Shown here one piece after another: positions 6,801 through 18,177 of a stretch of 37,638 bases of DNA (its first letter is position 1; the number at the start of each line of letters is the position of its first letter). The notes under the pieces were generated by a model that was given only the letters and a program-made list of their open reading frames with translations, had not been told where the DNA came from and did no database searches. The stretch is from Actinomycetaceae bacterium. GTDB lineage: Bacteria > Actinomycetota > Actinomycetes > Actinomycetales > Actinomycetaceae. A program made the position numbers and the translations under genes. The stretch is taken from positions 1 through 37,638 of the forward strand of contig JAFYHO010000126.1 of NCBI GenBank assembly GCA_017539125.1, in the 5' to 3' direction.

Positions 6801-8464
6801 GCTTCACGCAGGCGCATTCTTGTGCGCACGCGGTGCGCGGCATTGTCAAAATCAGAGAGGTCAAGGATAAGGTCGCCAAGGCCCAGGCGCTCCATTTCTT
6901 CAATGAATGCCCCGCGAGAGGTCTGCTGAGTGGGAATGTAGAGCACGAAACGTCCCGTGGCAGCCGCATCGGCAGCGATAGAGACGAGAGTGGAAGTGAC
7001 GCGCGAGCCCGCGGGAGCGTCAATGGCAATAGAACGTCCCGAGGCAACGGCTTCAACAGCCGAAAGCTCGACAACATCCAAATCTCCTGCTCCGCGCTCA
7101 GTTTCAGGGCTACGGTCCTCAAGATTTGCAGGTGGCAACGGTGAAGCTGCCAGAGCACGGCGTTCCTCGTCACCTGCCAGAGCCGCCATAATTCCTGAGC
7201 CCTCAATATAGGGCTTCATCGCTTCAAGGTCTGCCAGCAGGCTTGCCCGCGGCTTGGCGAATGTGCCAAGGAGCGAGGAAACCTTATAGGAGAAGTTCGG
7301 CAGGTACTGCCGCCCAAGTTCACGAATTCGCGCGATTGTCTCGTCGCCTGCCTCAGGATTGGCAGCGAGGTCTTGCAATTGCGCAATCTGCTCACTTGGC
7401 ACATTGTGCAGACGCAAAGCTTCAATGACGGCAGGGTTAATTTCGCAACGCGATGTCAGGGTAATATGCGCATCGCCGTCACCAGTTGCAACAATCCGTG
7501 CCGATTGGAAAATTGCGGCTTCGCTGCGCTGAATAATCTGCTGTTCACTCTGCGCAGGAGCATCTGTCTTTTTGTCTTTGCCCTGCTCGCCAGCCGAAGA
7601 AGTCTCGCCATCATCGTCGTTGGGAGGCTCTGGCAAAGGCGGCAATTCGTCGTCCTGCGCGAGGTCGTCACCAAAATCGACGGTGTCAGTGTAGGCTTTG
7701 CCGAATTTAATCGACTCATGAACTTCTGGCGGAAGCTCTGACCACAGCAGTTCTCCCGTCGTAAGGATGACGGGGGCGTAACCGTAGGTTCCTCGCGCTT
7801 CGTCGAGTTTAGCGAAGAGTTCTTCCATGCGTTGCAGGGCTTTACGCTGAGCACGCTCTTCTCGGATGAGCGAGGTCAGACGGGTGGACATCCCTGAGAA
7901 AAGCTGGGCGCCGCCCGTGGGATGTGGGTGAGAAAGGTCGATGACCCCATATGTGCTATCTGACTGGGTGTCCTTGTCACAATTGGCTTCTAGCTCGCTG
8001 TGCCACTTCTCGTATTCTTCAGCGATAAGTTCCGCGCTGGTCTTGCCAGTTTCGTCTGTAAAGAAATGCTCCGAAGCAGCAGGGGCTTCTTCACCTGCCA
8101 CATCAGGAGATTCTGAAGATACTTCGCTACCTGCCTGCACGCTCTCGGGCTTTTCCTCACCGCCGTCACCATCTCCAGCGAGACTGCGACTTTGAGCGGC
8201 AGCCAAAGAATCAGGCAGGGGCGCATTGGCGACATTGGGCGTAGCAGACTCGGGCACGCTATCGCTGCGCACCTCTGCTTCCTGCGGGCTTTCTGCCGCA
8301 GCGCTCGTGTCTTTCTCACTGTCAGCAAGAGAGACATCGGTTTTTAATGCTTTTGCACGGTTTCTGAACCTGTCAAAGATAGAACTCACAATCTCACCGT
8401 AGTATCTAGCGCGCTCATATGCTAACTGCAACGCCGTGAACCGCCGAAAGTGCGCGGCGGACAA
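3833..8464 (-). CDS. Degenerate SF1 helicase fused to MTES-1575/Vsr-like nuclease domain
   Basis: This protein of up to 1543 residues has the layout of large SF1 helicase-nuclease fusions, but its active sites look dead. The P-loop region (481-492, 'IDAPAGSRVTST') lacks the GKT/S core; motif II (1014-1021) reads 'LVIMDTLD' where DEAS is expected; motif III (1040-1048) is 'VVGDRKRAD'; the motif V-VI segment (1185-1246) lacks the usual TRA arginine. At 1287-1378 the nuclease-like fold is recognisable ('RRRDRYWLERLEQRGWIVYRTFST'-type pattern), but the catalytic Asp and Glu positions read IRIP and LLDD. An acidic, Ser-rich linker (45-135) and a C-terminal helical domain (1435-1495) complete it. 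The TTG at 8464 is the longest start; GTG at 8389 is a good alternative. It follows purA. Confidence 0.75.
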   Translation of the reverse strand: MSAAHFRRFTALQLAYERARYYGEIVSSIFDRFRNRAKALKTDVSLADSEKDTSAAAESPQEAEVRSDSVPESATPNVANAPLPDSLAAAQSRSLAGDGDGGEEKPESVQAGSEVSSESPDVAGEEAPAASEHFFTDETGKTSAELIAEEYEKWHSELEANCDKDTQSDSTYGVIDLSHPHPTGGAQLFSGMSTRLTSLIREERAQRKALQRMEELFAKLDEARGTYGYAPVILTTGELLWSELPPEVHESIKFGKAYTDTVDFGDDLAQDDELPPLPEPPNDDDGETSSAGEQGKDKKTDAPAQSEQQIIQRSEAAIFQSARIVATGDGDAHITLTSRCEINPAVIEALRLHNVPSEQIAQLQDLAANPEAGDETIARIRELGRQYLPNFSYKVSSLLGTFAKPRASLLADLEAMKPYIEGSGIMAALAGDEERRALAASPLPPANLEDRSPETERGAGDLDVVELSAVEAVASGRSIAIDAPAGSRVTSTLVSIAADAAATGRFVLYIPTQQTSRGAFIEEMERLGLGDLILDLSDFDNAAHRVRTRMRLREAELNDAETLELRDKLADKRARLEGYVSALHKKNEEWDESVHTLLQHMAALVVSENAPASRVRLPIDVTRNLVDNYEEISGDIREAARLGMFHTGEGATLWANSPIADEEAGRVALDRAKRLAQENIPVVMAQSHRVASETDLRRAETFNEWLEQITMLDGIQGTLDVFLPSIYERSAQDMVIATATKEWREENKEPMSYAERRRLAKQAREYLKPGLDVADLHDALVKVQNLRDIWRHYATEGGVVKIPQGLSQIKLSAAEAVREIKALSADLASDMKLEQMPMEEMLDTVRRLADDGEAMTTIPRRNELMALFTEKGLRPLVEDFAERGVGEEMIDSELDLVYCSSVFEQLVGDSAELSSIGCAELSELADDVRALDKAHTASLSGPVLRAVIRNMRETISRKRKDTMALDEHLKNYDMGMLAQAFAKYPQLVQASRPVWVVPSVLVAELIPQLPWADLVIMDTLDTVSVASVASMLMRGRQIAVVGDRKRADENSAITAFSDVLPVIQLPLHRARYDALGAATLREHGYGDIIEMIPSVGKSDSSRLLVVDGRGVPSPTTGMVEGTAEEVDAVVDAVVEHILTKPEKSLAVVSISPYHAERVREALRQTVRGSSVLQRHLNTQTHEPFVIVDITNCVGLRRDCVILTVGLGKTAHGRILHTFGALSEDEGLSGLIDATQAPREELTVISSLAPGDIKPDAVNAPGPKLLARLLERMGQTADELAPVAHDEGVSPLVADLASRIEQAGWQTQVNYGYDDGIRIPLVAGGENLEGTWRVAVLLDDEDYVHEPSLRRRDRYWLERLEQRGWIVYRTFSTSLFIDPVGQARAVVELLETVTDDAGENAASSQLAEGWQETLREEASQIKERGPRPNIAPGLPLAAYADNELDEMVTWIASDGRRRTEDELVLALREELDVTRRGSQIDAVLRNVVRRSGLSSDDISSALSAQSAAPAVSLRDEVLDIRAENDTQGKGVLDEPDSSAVYGDD

Positions 8465-8488
8465 TCTCTGCTCAGAGGTGAAACTGCG

Positions 8489-9787
<1,299 letters not shown>

Positions 9788-9908
9788 TCACTGGCAATGC
9801 GCGTCTACACGAAGCACGCGACCACAAGCCTAGTGCACATAGGCGTCTGCGCGCTGGAATGTCCGCGTTCCCTTGCTCTCACAGCAACAACAGGTGTGTC
9901 AAGGGCAG

Positions 9909-9992
9909 GTGTGTCAAGGGGACGGTTCTCTTGACACAACTCAAGCCAACCAAAACAAAAAGCGTGTCAAGAGAACCGTCCCCTTGACACAC
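9909..9992. repeat. Long inverted repeat, REP/MITE-like hairpin
   Basis: Two perfect 29-base complementary arms (9909-9937 and 9964-9992) flank a 26-base loop. The arms carry the words GTGTGTCAAGGGGACGG and TTCTCTTGACAC. A partial direct copy (CAGGTGTGTCAAGGG) precedes the left arm at about 9892. It ends two bases from the glgP stop codon. Similar GGGACGGTTCTCTTGACAC palindromes are known to me as REP-type repeats linked to IS200-like transposases, but no transposase gene is present here. Confidence 0.8.
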
Positions 9993-9994
9993 CC

Positions 9995-12445
9995 TTAGAT
10001 GGCGTGGGGCTGGAGCTTCCAGACGTCCTCGGCGTAGTCATTGATGGTGCGATCGGACGAGAAGCGGCCGGAATTGCAGATGTTAATCCACGCCTTGCGC
10101 TGCCAATCGTCTTGGTCGCGCCAATCGAGAGCCATAGCGTCACGCATATGGCGGTAGGACTCGAAATCGCCAAGCACATAGTACACATCCGGGCTTTCCC
10201 AGCTCGAACCGTCCAACAGCGAAGCACGCAAATCATGGAAATCGCCATTGCCGCCGTCATCGAGAGTGCCGTCAATCATTGCGTCAACTACTCGCTTAAG
10301 CCCCTCAACGCTCTCATAGGCTTCGCGCGGCTGGTAGGACTGGCGAATCTCGTTCAGCTCTTCTTCTTTCGCGCCGAAAATATAGGCGTTACCTTCACCG
10401 ACAGCCTCGTTAATCTCCACATTTGCACCGTCAAGAGTGCCCAAAGTAAGCGCGCCATTCATCATGAACTTCATATTTGACGTGCCCGAGGCTTCCTTGC
10501 CGGCAGTAGAAATCTGCTCGGAAATATCGGCAGCAGGAATAATGTACTCGGCGGGAGTGACATTGTAATTCTCCACGAAAAGCACTGTTAAGCGCCCCTC
10601 CATTGCGGGATCATTATTAATCAACCTGCCGACCTCGTTAATGAATTTGATAATCGCCTTAGCGCGGCGGTAGCCCGAAGCGGCCTTCGCACCAAAGATA
10701 AATACGCGCGGAGCAATATCCAGAGCCGGATTGTCTTTCAGACGGAAATACAGGTCGAGAATATAGAAGGCGTTGAGCAACTGACGCTTATACTCGTGCA
10801 AGCGCTTAATCTGCACATCGTAAATCGCGTTCGTCGGAATCTCGATGCCGTCACGCTCTCTAATCCACATGGCAAAACGCTCTTTATTGGCCTGCTTAAT
10901 ATCGGCAAGTGCCTGGCGGATTCCCATATCGTCAGCGCGATCGACATACTTTTCCAGCACAGACAAATCAGTAACCCACTCGTCTGAGCCGACCACACTA
11001 GTCAACAACTCGGCAAGACGCGGATTACACGTGTTCAACCAGCGGCGCTGAGTGACACCATTAGTCTTGTTATTGAACTTCTCCGGCCAAATATCGTGCC
11101 AATCATGCAGGGTATCTCGCTTGATAATCTCGGTGTGCAGCTCAGCAACACCGTTGATCGAATAGGCGGCATAGCAAGCAATCCATGCCATATGCACACG
11201 GCCGTCACGCAGCGGCGCCATATAGTCAATCTTGCTCGGGTGCCAGCCTCCCGCTTCAAGCTCCAGACGGAAACGACGGTCGATTTCCGTGACAATCTCG
11301 AGAATACGCGGGAAAAGCTGAGCAAAAATTGAGACTTCCCACGTCTCGAGCGCCTCGGCAAGCACCGTGTGATTGGTATAAGCGAATGTGCCTTGCACCT
11401 GCTCCCACGCATCGTCCCATTCCATGCCGTAGACGTCCATCAGCAGGCGCATCAGCTCAGGGACAGCCAGAACTGGGTGGGTGTCATTGAGCTGAATCGA
11501 GTTGAACTCGCTAAAGCCCTTGAGAGCTTCGCGGGCGCGCTGCGCCAACTTCTCAGACAGCTCCCCCTCAGCATTCAAAGGACGACCATCATCGTCAAAG
11601 TTCTCCAAACCAGCCTGAGTACGCAAATAAATGCGAAGCATCGACTGAAGCGAAGCCGAAACGAAGAAATACTGCTGACGGACACGCAAAACCTTGCCCT
11701 CATACGTAGTGTCATTCGGGTAGAGCACACGGCACAAATCGTTGACGCGCTCGCGTTCGACAATCGCGTCAGTGAAACGCTGCGAGTTGAAAGCTTCATA
11801 GTCGAAATCGCGGATAGGCTCGGACTTCCACAGGCGCAGCGTATTCACATTGCGCGTGCCGTAACCAGTAATCGGCATATCGTAAGGCACAGCCCGCACG
11901 TCCATATCAGCAAAATGCACATAGCGCGCCGACTCTTCGCGGCGAATGAGGAAAGGATAGCCCTCCTCCATCCACGGATCGGGATTCTCTTGCTGAGCAC
12001 CGTCCTCAATCGTCTGCTTGAACAGGCCGTAACGGTAGAGAATGCCGTAGCCGGTGACGGGCAAGTTGAGAGTGGCTGTCGAGTCAAGGAAGCAGGCAGC
12101 CAGACGCCCCAAGCCACCATTGCCAAGGGCAGCATCGTGTTCCTGTTCGAGAATCTCTGTTAAATCTTGGCCATACGATATGAGCGCATCGCGTGCCTCA
12201 TCGAGAAGTCCAAGATTGACGAGGTTGTTCAACAGGGCACGCCCCATGAGGAATTCGGCGGAAAAATAGGCCGCATGACGCGCATTTTTGTAGGTTTCTG
12301 TTGTGCGGTCCCAGTCATCTGCGAGCTGCTCGACCACCAGAGAGGACAACCCTGTCCAGAACTCCATCGGTATCGAAGCGCGAGTGGTGCGTCCAGATAC
12401 GGAGCGTGTGAAAGCACCGAGTGACTGTGTAAATGCCTTACTCAT
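9995..12445 (-). CDS. glgP: Glycogen/starch phosphorylase
   Basis: This pyridoxal-phosphate enzyme releases glucose-1-phosphate from glycogen or maltodextrin by phosphorolysis. At 816 residues it has the full family length. The PLP site 'EASGTSNMKFMMNGALTLG' sits at about residues 651-669, with Lys659 as the expected Schiff-base residue. Other hallmarks are 'GNGGLGRLAACFLDS' and 'QLNDTHP'. I chose the ATG at 12445, with AGGAG five bases upstream, over the ATG at 12460, which would have the ribosome site inside the gene. The neighbouring genes do not belong to glycogen metabolism. The REP-like hairpin right after the stop may act as its terminator. Confidence 0.97.
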   Translation of the reverse strand: MSKAFTQSLGAFTRSVSGRTTRASIPMEFWTGLSSLVVEQLADDWDRTTETYKNARHAAYFSAEFLMGRALLNNLVNLGLLDEARDALISYGQDLTEILEQEHDAALGNGGLGRLAACFLDSTATLNLPVTGYGILYRYGLFKQTIEDGAQQENPDPWMEEGYPFLIRREESARYVHFADMDVRAVPYDMPITGYGTRNVNTLRLWKSEPIRDFDYEAFNSQRFTDAIVERERVNDLCRVLYPNDTTYEGKVLRVRQQYFFVSASLQSMLRIYLRTQAGLENFDDDGRPLNAEGELSEKLAQRAREALKGFSEFNSIQLNDTHPVLAVPELMRLLMDVYGMEWDDAWEQVQGTFAYTNHTVLAEALETWEVSIFAQLFPRILEIVTEIDRRFRLELEAGGWHPSKIDYMAPLRDGRVHMAWIACYAAYSINGVAELHTEIIKRDTLHDWHDIWPEKFNNKTNGVTQRRWLNTCNPRLAELLTSVVGSDEWVTDLSVLEKYVDRADDMGIRQALADIKQANKERFAMWIRERDGIEIPTNAIYDVQIKRLHEYKRQLLNAFYILDLYFRLKDNPALDIAPRVFIFGAKAASGYRRAKAIIKFINEVGRLINNDPAMEGRLTVLFVENYNVTPAEYIIPAADISEQISTAGKEASGTSNMKFMMNGALTLGTLDGANVEINEAVGEGNAYIFGAKEEELNEIRQSYQPREAYESVEGLKRVVDAMIDGTLDDGGNGDFHDLRASLLDGSSWESPDVYYVLGDFESYRHMRDAMALDWRDQDDWQRKAWINICNSGRFSSDRTINDYAEDVWKLQPHAI

Positions 12446-12557
12446 TTTCTCTCCTGACATATCTCATAGATAGGTAGGTATTATACGTCTGGAGAAAAGG
12501 CTATCGGAATTGGCTTCTAAAAGACCGAAATGCGGGTATGAAATGTCTGACCTTTTA

Positions 12558-13148
12558 CTATTCGTCTGCCAAACTGTCGAGGCGCGGGGGCATTCCCTCG
12601 CACTGCTCGGTATCAACGAAGCTCTCATCTGCTCCTAGTGGCGGCAAGTCTAGCTTTGTTCCCGCACTCTCGATGCGGTCGAAAACCTGCGATGTGCCTT
12701 TCAAAACGAGAGCCGTGCGAGCGAAACTGCCTGCCAGACCACGCAAACGCCGAGCGCTTTCTCCTTCGTCAAGACGCTGGTGGACAACGGCATCGAATGT
12801 GTAGGAACGTGCGCGACGAGCAACAGCATGAGCCGTTGCGTGCGATGACGCTGCCAAAACATTCTTATAACCGGCTCGCCACAGAAAAAGGGTAACGAGC
12901 ATGACCGTCACAATAACAGCAAATGCCCACCACGGAAAACCAGGATCGTCAGGAACAGGTTTCATGCCCGTAACAGGCAATGTGGGCCTTGCACCGGGAG
13001 TCGCTTCGCCAGCTTTCACATTGTTGCGCGCATCGAACCAATTGACAGCTGGACGGTAAGCCAAAATAAGTACAAGTGCAGGCACGATAAAAGCCACAGC
13101 TACTGCTGCGTAACCAGGCCTCCACTTGTTGTGACGTTGCATATTCAT
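12558..13148 (-). CDS. Unknown membrane protein with two membrane segments
   Basis: I do not recognise this 196-residue protein. It has membrane segments at about residues 12-31 and 73-94, joined by a Pro-rich loop ('TPGARPTLPVTGMKPVPDDPG') of about 40 residues. The soluble C-terminal half is Ala/Arg-rich, helical, then acidic. The ATG at 13148 has GGGAG eight bases upstream; ATG at 13142 with GAGG and a GTG at 13157 are alternatives. It lies 76 bases after the Rv3654c-like gene on the same strand and may belong to the same pilus-related transcript, but nothing in the sequence itself ties it to pili. Confidence 0.7.
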   Translation of the reverse strand: MNMQRHNKWRPGYAAVAVAFIVPALVLILAYRPAVNWFDARNNVKAGEATPGARPTLPVTGMKPVPDDPGFPWWAFAVIVTVMLVTLFLWRAGYKNVLAASSHATAHAVARRARSYTFDAVVHQRLDEGESARRLRGLAGSFARTALVLKGTSQVFDRIESAGTKLDLPPLGADESFVDTEQCEGMPPRLDSLADE

Positions 13149-13224
13149 TCCTCGCACTCCCTATCTCAAGGGTATCTTGTAGGGTTCAAAACGAAGCGAG
13201 GGAATATATGAGCCTCGTCATATT

Positions 13225-13599
13225 TTAGTATTTTTCGGGGGCGGCAACTGCACGGGCGCGAACAGCGGGCAGAGAAGTCAAAACGGGCTGAGATTGGACG
13301 TGCAGGGTGACGGATTCTCCGGCAATATCGCAAGACAAAAGTTCCGCTTTGTTCTCACGAACAATACTGTCGGCATAGGCGCAGGCAGACGTGCCAGTCT
13401 CACCGCGATTGATCGCTTGTGCCCCTGCAATAGCCCCTAAATCAGCTCCGGCTTGAGCGCGATGCTTAGCTTGCATGATTGCGCCGGCGCTGACGAGAGC
13501 AAAGAAAAGGACGGCGAGAGCAAAAAAGTAGCCAAGTGTCTGGACGGTACCCGCTCCTCGTTCCCTCTCCCCCGCTATGTCAACACATTGTCCTCTCAT
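13225..13599 (-). CDS. Rv3654c-like TadE-type pilus protein
   Basis: This 124-residue protein belongs to the actinobacterial family often called helicase/secretion neighbourhood TadE-like (Rv3654c type). It has the short N-terminal leader ending in 'ERGAGTVQTLG', where the 'RGAGT' pattern is characteristic, then a single hydrophobic segment (about 22-43) with 'ADLGAIAGAQA' following it, and two cysteines that could pair. It is thought to be a pseudopilin of Flp/Tad systems, though its exact role is not established. Its ATG overlaps the TGA stop of the upstream TadE gene (ATGA), a sign of coupled translation. Confidence 0.85.
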   Translation of the reverse strand: MRGQCVDIAGERERGAGTVQTLGYFFALAVLFFALVSAGAIMQAKHRAQAGADLGAIAGAQAINRGETGTSACAYADSIVRENKAELLSCDIAGESVTLHVQSQPVLTSLPAVRARAVAAPEKY

Positions 13600-13979
13600 G
13601 GTGCCGCTCCTGGTTCAAAGGGCGCAACCGTCGTTGCCGATATAGCAAGGCCGAGGTTTTTGACGGGTGCTGGAGGATCGAGACTGACAGTGACGGCAAT
13701 GTAATCCGCTTCTGTCGTTACTTGCATGGTGGCGCGCGAATCAGCTTTGCTAACAGCCTGGCTCACTTCCTCTGGGGAATGCCCGAGGCTCAACGAGCGC
13801 GCTGCACTGCGCGATAAATCCTGTGCGTGTATATACAAAACGCTTGCCCCGATAACGGAAAGCATGAGGATAAAAACTAGAGCTAAAGCGAGAGCACCCA
13901 GTGCCGTCTCAGCACTGACCATGCCCAGCTCACCTTCTGTCTCTTTTTTCGTCATCTGGACGGTATTTTTCTCTGTCAT
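13596..13979 (-). CDS. TadE-family pseudopilin
   Basis: This 127-residue protein has the TadE arrangement: a hydrophilic leader of about 19 residues ending in Gly, then 'MVSAETALGALALALVFILML', in which the Glu at position +5 after the expected prepilin-peptidase cleavage and the following hydrophobic helix are typical of Flp-type pilins. The rest is a small extracytoplasmic domain. The next gene overlaps its stop. It is the second gene after the DUF4244 pilin, the order seen in actinobacterial tad operons; the TadA ATPase and TadB/TadC membrane genes that usually precede it are absent from this window. Confidence 0.85.
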   Translation of the reverse strand: MTEKNTVQMTKKETEGELGMVSAETALGALALALVFILMLSVIGASVLYIHAQDLSRSAARSLSLGHSPEEVSQAVSKADSRATMQVTTEADYIAVTVSLDPPAPVKNLGLAISATTVAPFEPGAAP

Positions 13980-14046
13980 AATTCTCCCAAGGTCTAGGTG
14001 GGCGGAGACGAACCCCGCCCACCTGAATGGTGACGAAAAGGAATGT

Positions 14047-14235
14047 TTAGACGTTGAAAATGGCTTGGACGATGGAGACGATAGCGTCTTTCACCCATTC
14101 TTGTTTGAAGAGCCAAACGAGAATGCCGGCAAAGGAGGTAGCTGCGACTGTGCCAATGGCGTACTCGGCTGTCGCCATTCCTGCCTCACGAGAATCGTCA
14201 AAGACGGCGAGTGTGGGCTCGATAGTAGTATTCAT
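14047..14235 (-). CDS. DUF4244-type Flp pilin
   Basis: A 62-residue protein with the actinobacterial DUF4244/Flp pilin pattern: a hydrophilic leader 'MNTTIEPTLAVFDDSREAG', a processing site before 'MATAEYAIGTVAA' with the conserved Glu at position 5 and Tyr at 6 of the mature chain, then one hydrophobic helix and a short amphipathic tail. It probably forms the pilus fibre or a major subunit. I start it at the ATG at 14235 with AAGGA upstream; the longer reading frame to 14295 is an artefact that runs through non-coding DNA. It heads the set TadE and Rv3654c-like, and the 42-bp shared block lies 119 bases upstream. Confidence 0.85.
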   Translation of the reverse strand: MNTTIEPTLAVFDDSREAGMATAEYAIGTVAATSFAGILVWLFKQEWVKDAIVSIVQAIFNV

Positions 14236-14353
14236 ATATTTCCTTATCTGTTGGGCATTGCTGGGCAATGCGAGCGAACCGCTAGAGCGGTACACGCCGT
14301 GTGGCGCGATAGCTCCAGTCTTTCGCTTTGCCCAAACAGATAAAAGAGGGAAA

Positions 14354-14395
14354 CGAAAACTGTGGATAAGGTTGACGTTTTAGAAACTGTCGACC
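14354..14395 (-). promoter_or_regulatory. Shared pilus upstream block, copy 2 (contains DnaA box)
   Basis: Read on the minus strand, this block matches 1142-1183, with 33 identical consecutive bases (14354-14386) including the DnaA-box 9-mer at 14361-14369. It lies upstream of the DUF4244 pilin gene in the same relative orientation as copy 1 to the SAF gene. The DNA between it and the gene (14236-14353) holds short inverted repeats and no ORF I trust. Confidence 0.6.
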
Positions 14396-14407
14396 AAGGT
14401 ATGAATA

Positions 14408-16152
<1,745 letters not shown>

Positions 16153-16153
<1 letters not shown>

Positions 16154-17100
16154 TACTTCCTCGCTTTCGGGTCGAGAGCGTCACGAACAACATCGCCCAT
16201 CATGATGAAGCCGAGCACCGTCAATGCCAAGGCGCCAGCGGGATAGAACAGAACCTGCGGGGCTTGACGCAAAACAGCGCGTGCCGACGAAATATCGCCA
16301 CCCCACGAAACGATTGAGGGGGGCAAGCCGATACCGAGGAAGGACAGGGTAGCTTCGGTGACGATATACGAACCGAGGGCAACCGTCGCATACACGATAA
16401 TAGGAGCCGCCGCGTTGGGCAGAATATGGCGAATCATATTTGTCCAGCCGTTTGAGCCGAGGGCGCGCGCAGCCGTCACGTATTCTTCTTGTTTGGCTTC
16501 CATGACCGCACCTCGGCAAATACGGGCAATCTGCGGCCAACCAAAGATGGAAATCACGATGACAACCGTCCAGATTGTGCGCGAATCTTTGAAGATCTGC
16601 ATAACAACGATAGCTGCCAGCACAAAGGGGACGGCGAAGAAAATATCGGTGATACGCGAGAGTAGGGAGTCTGCCCAGCCGCCGCGATAGCCAGCGATTG
16701 AGCCCATAATCGTGCCGATAGCGACGGAGAGGAGCATCGTCATAATGCCCACGCTCACCGAGGCGCGAGCGCCGTAAATAGTGCGCGCGTAAATATCGCA
16801 GCCTTGACGGTCAAAACCGAAGGGGTGTCCGGGTCCAGGAGGGTCAAGGGAATGCTTCAAAGTGCAGTAACGCGGATCAACGGAAGTAAAAAGTGTGGGG
16901 AAAAGTGCCAGCAATACCGACATGAGGATAAGAAAAGATGCGATCCAAAAAATGGGACGCACTCGCAGCTGTCGCCATGCTTCGCCGAGCATTGAGGCGG
17001 GCGGACGGTCGTCTGCGACAGCATCAACAGCGCCAAGACCTGTCTCGTCGATATCGGAGAATACGTGCTCTTGCCCTGGATATACAGCGTTCTTATTCAT
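16153..17100 (-). CDS. oppC: Peptide ABC transporter permease (OppC/DppC)
   Basis: A 315-residue inner-membrane permease, the second half of the peptide channel. It has a cytoplasmic N-terminus, about six membrane segments, the family's N-terminal 'WRQLRVRPIFW' element, and the ATPase-contact loop 'YVTAARALGSNGWTNMIRHILPN' (an EAA motif) at about residues 200-225. The ATG at 17100 lies inside the end of oppB, an eight-base overlap; the long extension to 17358 is oppB in another frame. Translational coupling with oppB and the ATPase gene makes equal expression likely. Confidence 0.95.
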
Positions 17101-18019
17101 ATCTAATCCTTGGGTCGAGGGCGGCGTATAACAAGTCCACGATAAGTGAGGTGAAAATATAGACGAGCACGAGAATCGTCGTGAAGGAAACAACCGTGGC
17201 GGCCTCGCCTTGGAAAATTGCTTTGTACATTGTTCCGCCAACACCGGGGATGTTGAAGATTCCCTCGGTGACGATTGCTCCACCCATGAGCGCGCCAAGG
17301 TCGGCGCCGATAAAGGTAATGACGGGGATGAGGGAGTTTCGCAGGATATGCCGCACAACGACTTTGGGGCGGCTTAAGCCTTTTGCGGTTGCTGTGCGCA
17401 CATAGTCTGCCGTGGCGTTCTCGGCTACTTCGGTGCGTGTCAGGCGCAAAATATAGGCGAAAGAGACTGCTCCGAGCACAATTGCGGGCATGAGCATTGA
17501 CTTGAAGGACATATTTCTATCGACGGTGACGGGAAGCCAACCGAGTTTCACGCCTATGATGAATTGGAGTAAGAAGCCGATAACAAAGACGGGGATAGCG
17601 ATAAGGAGAAGGGAAACGATAAGAACTGTCGAATCGAAGATTCCGCCACGTTTAAGACCCGCAAAAACACCGAAAACAATACCAAAGACGGATTCAAAAA
17701 CAATTGCCATGAGTGCCAGTTTGAGTGTCCACGGAAAAGCGTCAGCCATGACTTCAACGACGGGACGACCTGAGAATGTTACGCCAAAATCGAAGGTGAA
17801 AATGCCTTTGAGATAGTAGAAGTATTGGACAATAAGCGGCTGGTCGAGATGGTACTCTTTTTCGATTGCTGCACGTACTGCCGGAGATAACCCCTTGTCT
17901 CCTCCAAGAGCTGCCACAGGGTCACCTGGCAAGGCATAGACCATAGCGTAGATGAGGAAGGTCGCCCCGAAGAACACGGGAATCAACTGGAGTAGCCGTC
18001 GCCCTATATACCGTGCCAT
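17093..18019 (-). CDS. oppB: Peptide ABC transporter permease (OppB/DppB)
   Basis: A 308-residue permease with the OppB N-terminus 'MARYIGRRLLQLIPVFFGAT', the periplasmic loop beginning 'ALPGDPVAALGG', and about six membrane segments. The EAA-type motif 'YVRTATAKGLSRPKVVVRHILRN' contacts the ATPase. It pairs with OppC to form the pore. It starts 158 bases after oppA with a hairpin in between, which could lower its expression relative to the binding protein, a common arrangement in such operons. Confidence 0.95.
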   Translation of the reverse strand: MARYIGRRLLQLIPVFFGATFLIYAMVYALPGDPVAALGGDKGLSPAVRAAIEKEYHLDQPLIVQYFYYLKGIFTFDFGVTFSGRPVVEVMADAFPWTLKLALMAIVFESVFGIVFGVFAGLKRGGIFDSTVLIVSLLLIAIPVFVIGFLLQFIIGVKLGWLPVTVDRNMSFKSMLMPAIVLGAVSFAYILRLTRTEVAENATADYVRTATAKGLSRPKVVVRHILRNSLIPVITFIGADLGALMGGAIVTEGIFNIPGVGGTMYKAIFQGEAATVVSFTTILVLVYIFTSLIVDLLYAALDPRIRYE

Positions 18020-18119
18020 AACTTTTAGCTACACGTGTTCTGCGTAGCGTCCTGTCCTTTTCGTTTGTGACTTTATCGAACAAAAAAATACTACCGTATA
18101 TAGAGGTGTTTTACATAAG

Positions 18120-18152
18120 TTACGGGGCGACTCCATAGGAACCGCCCCGTAA
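18120..18152 (-). terminator. Hairpin between oppA and oppB
   Basis: TTACGGGGCG and CGCCCCGTAA form a perfect ten-base stem around a 13-base loop. It lies 25 bases past the oppA stop. No T-run follows on the minus strand, so it more likely stabilises the oppA message or partly stops transcription than fully ends it. Confidence 0.65.
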
Positions 18153-18177
18153 TCATGTTATGTCAACGGTGACTGAT

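Noticed and set aside
14236-14353. Further copy of the interspersed palindromic repeat
   Set aside because: Only short matches such as GCAATGCGAGCGAA were seen; the remaining modules and complementary ends are missing.
17101-17358. N-terminal extension of OppC
   Set aside because: The added residues are Ser/Pro-rich and out of frame with oppB coding; the ATG at 17100 gives the family's normal start.
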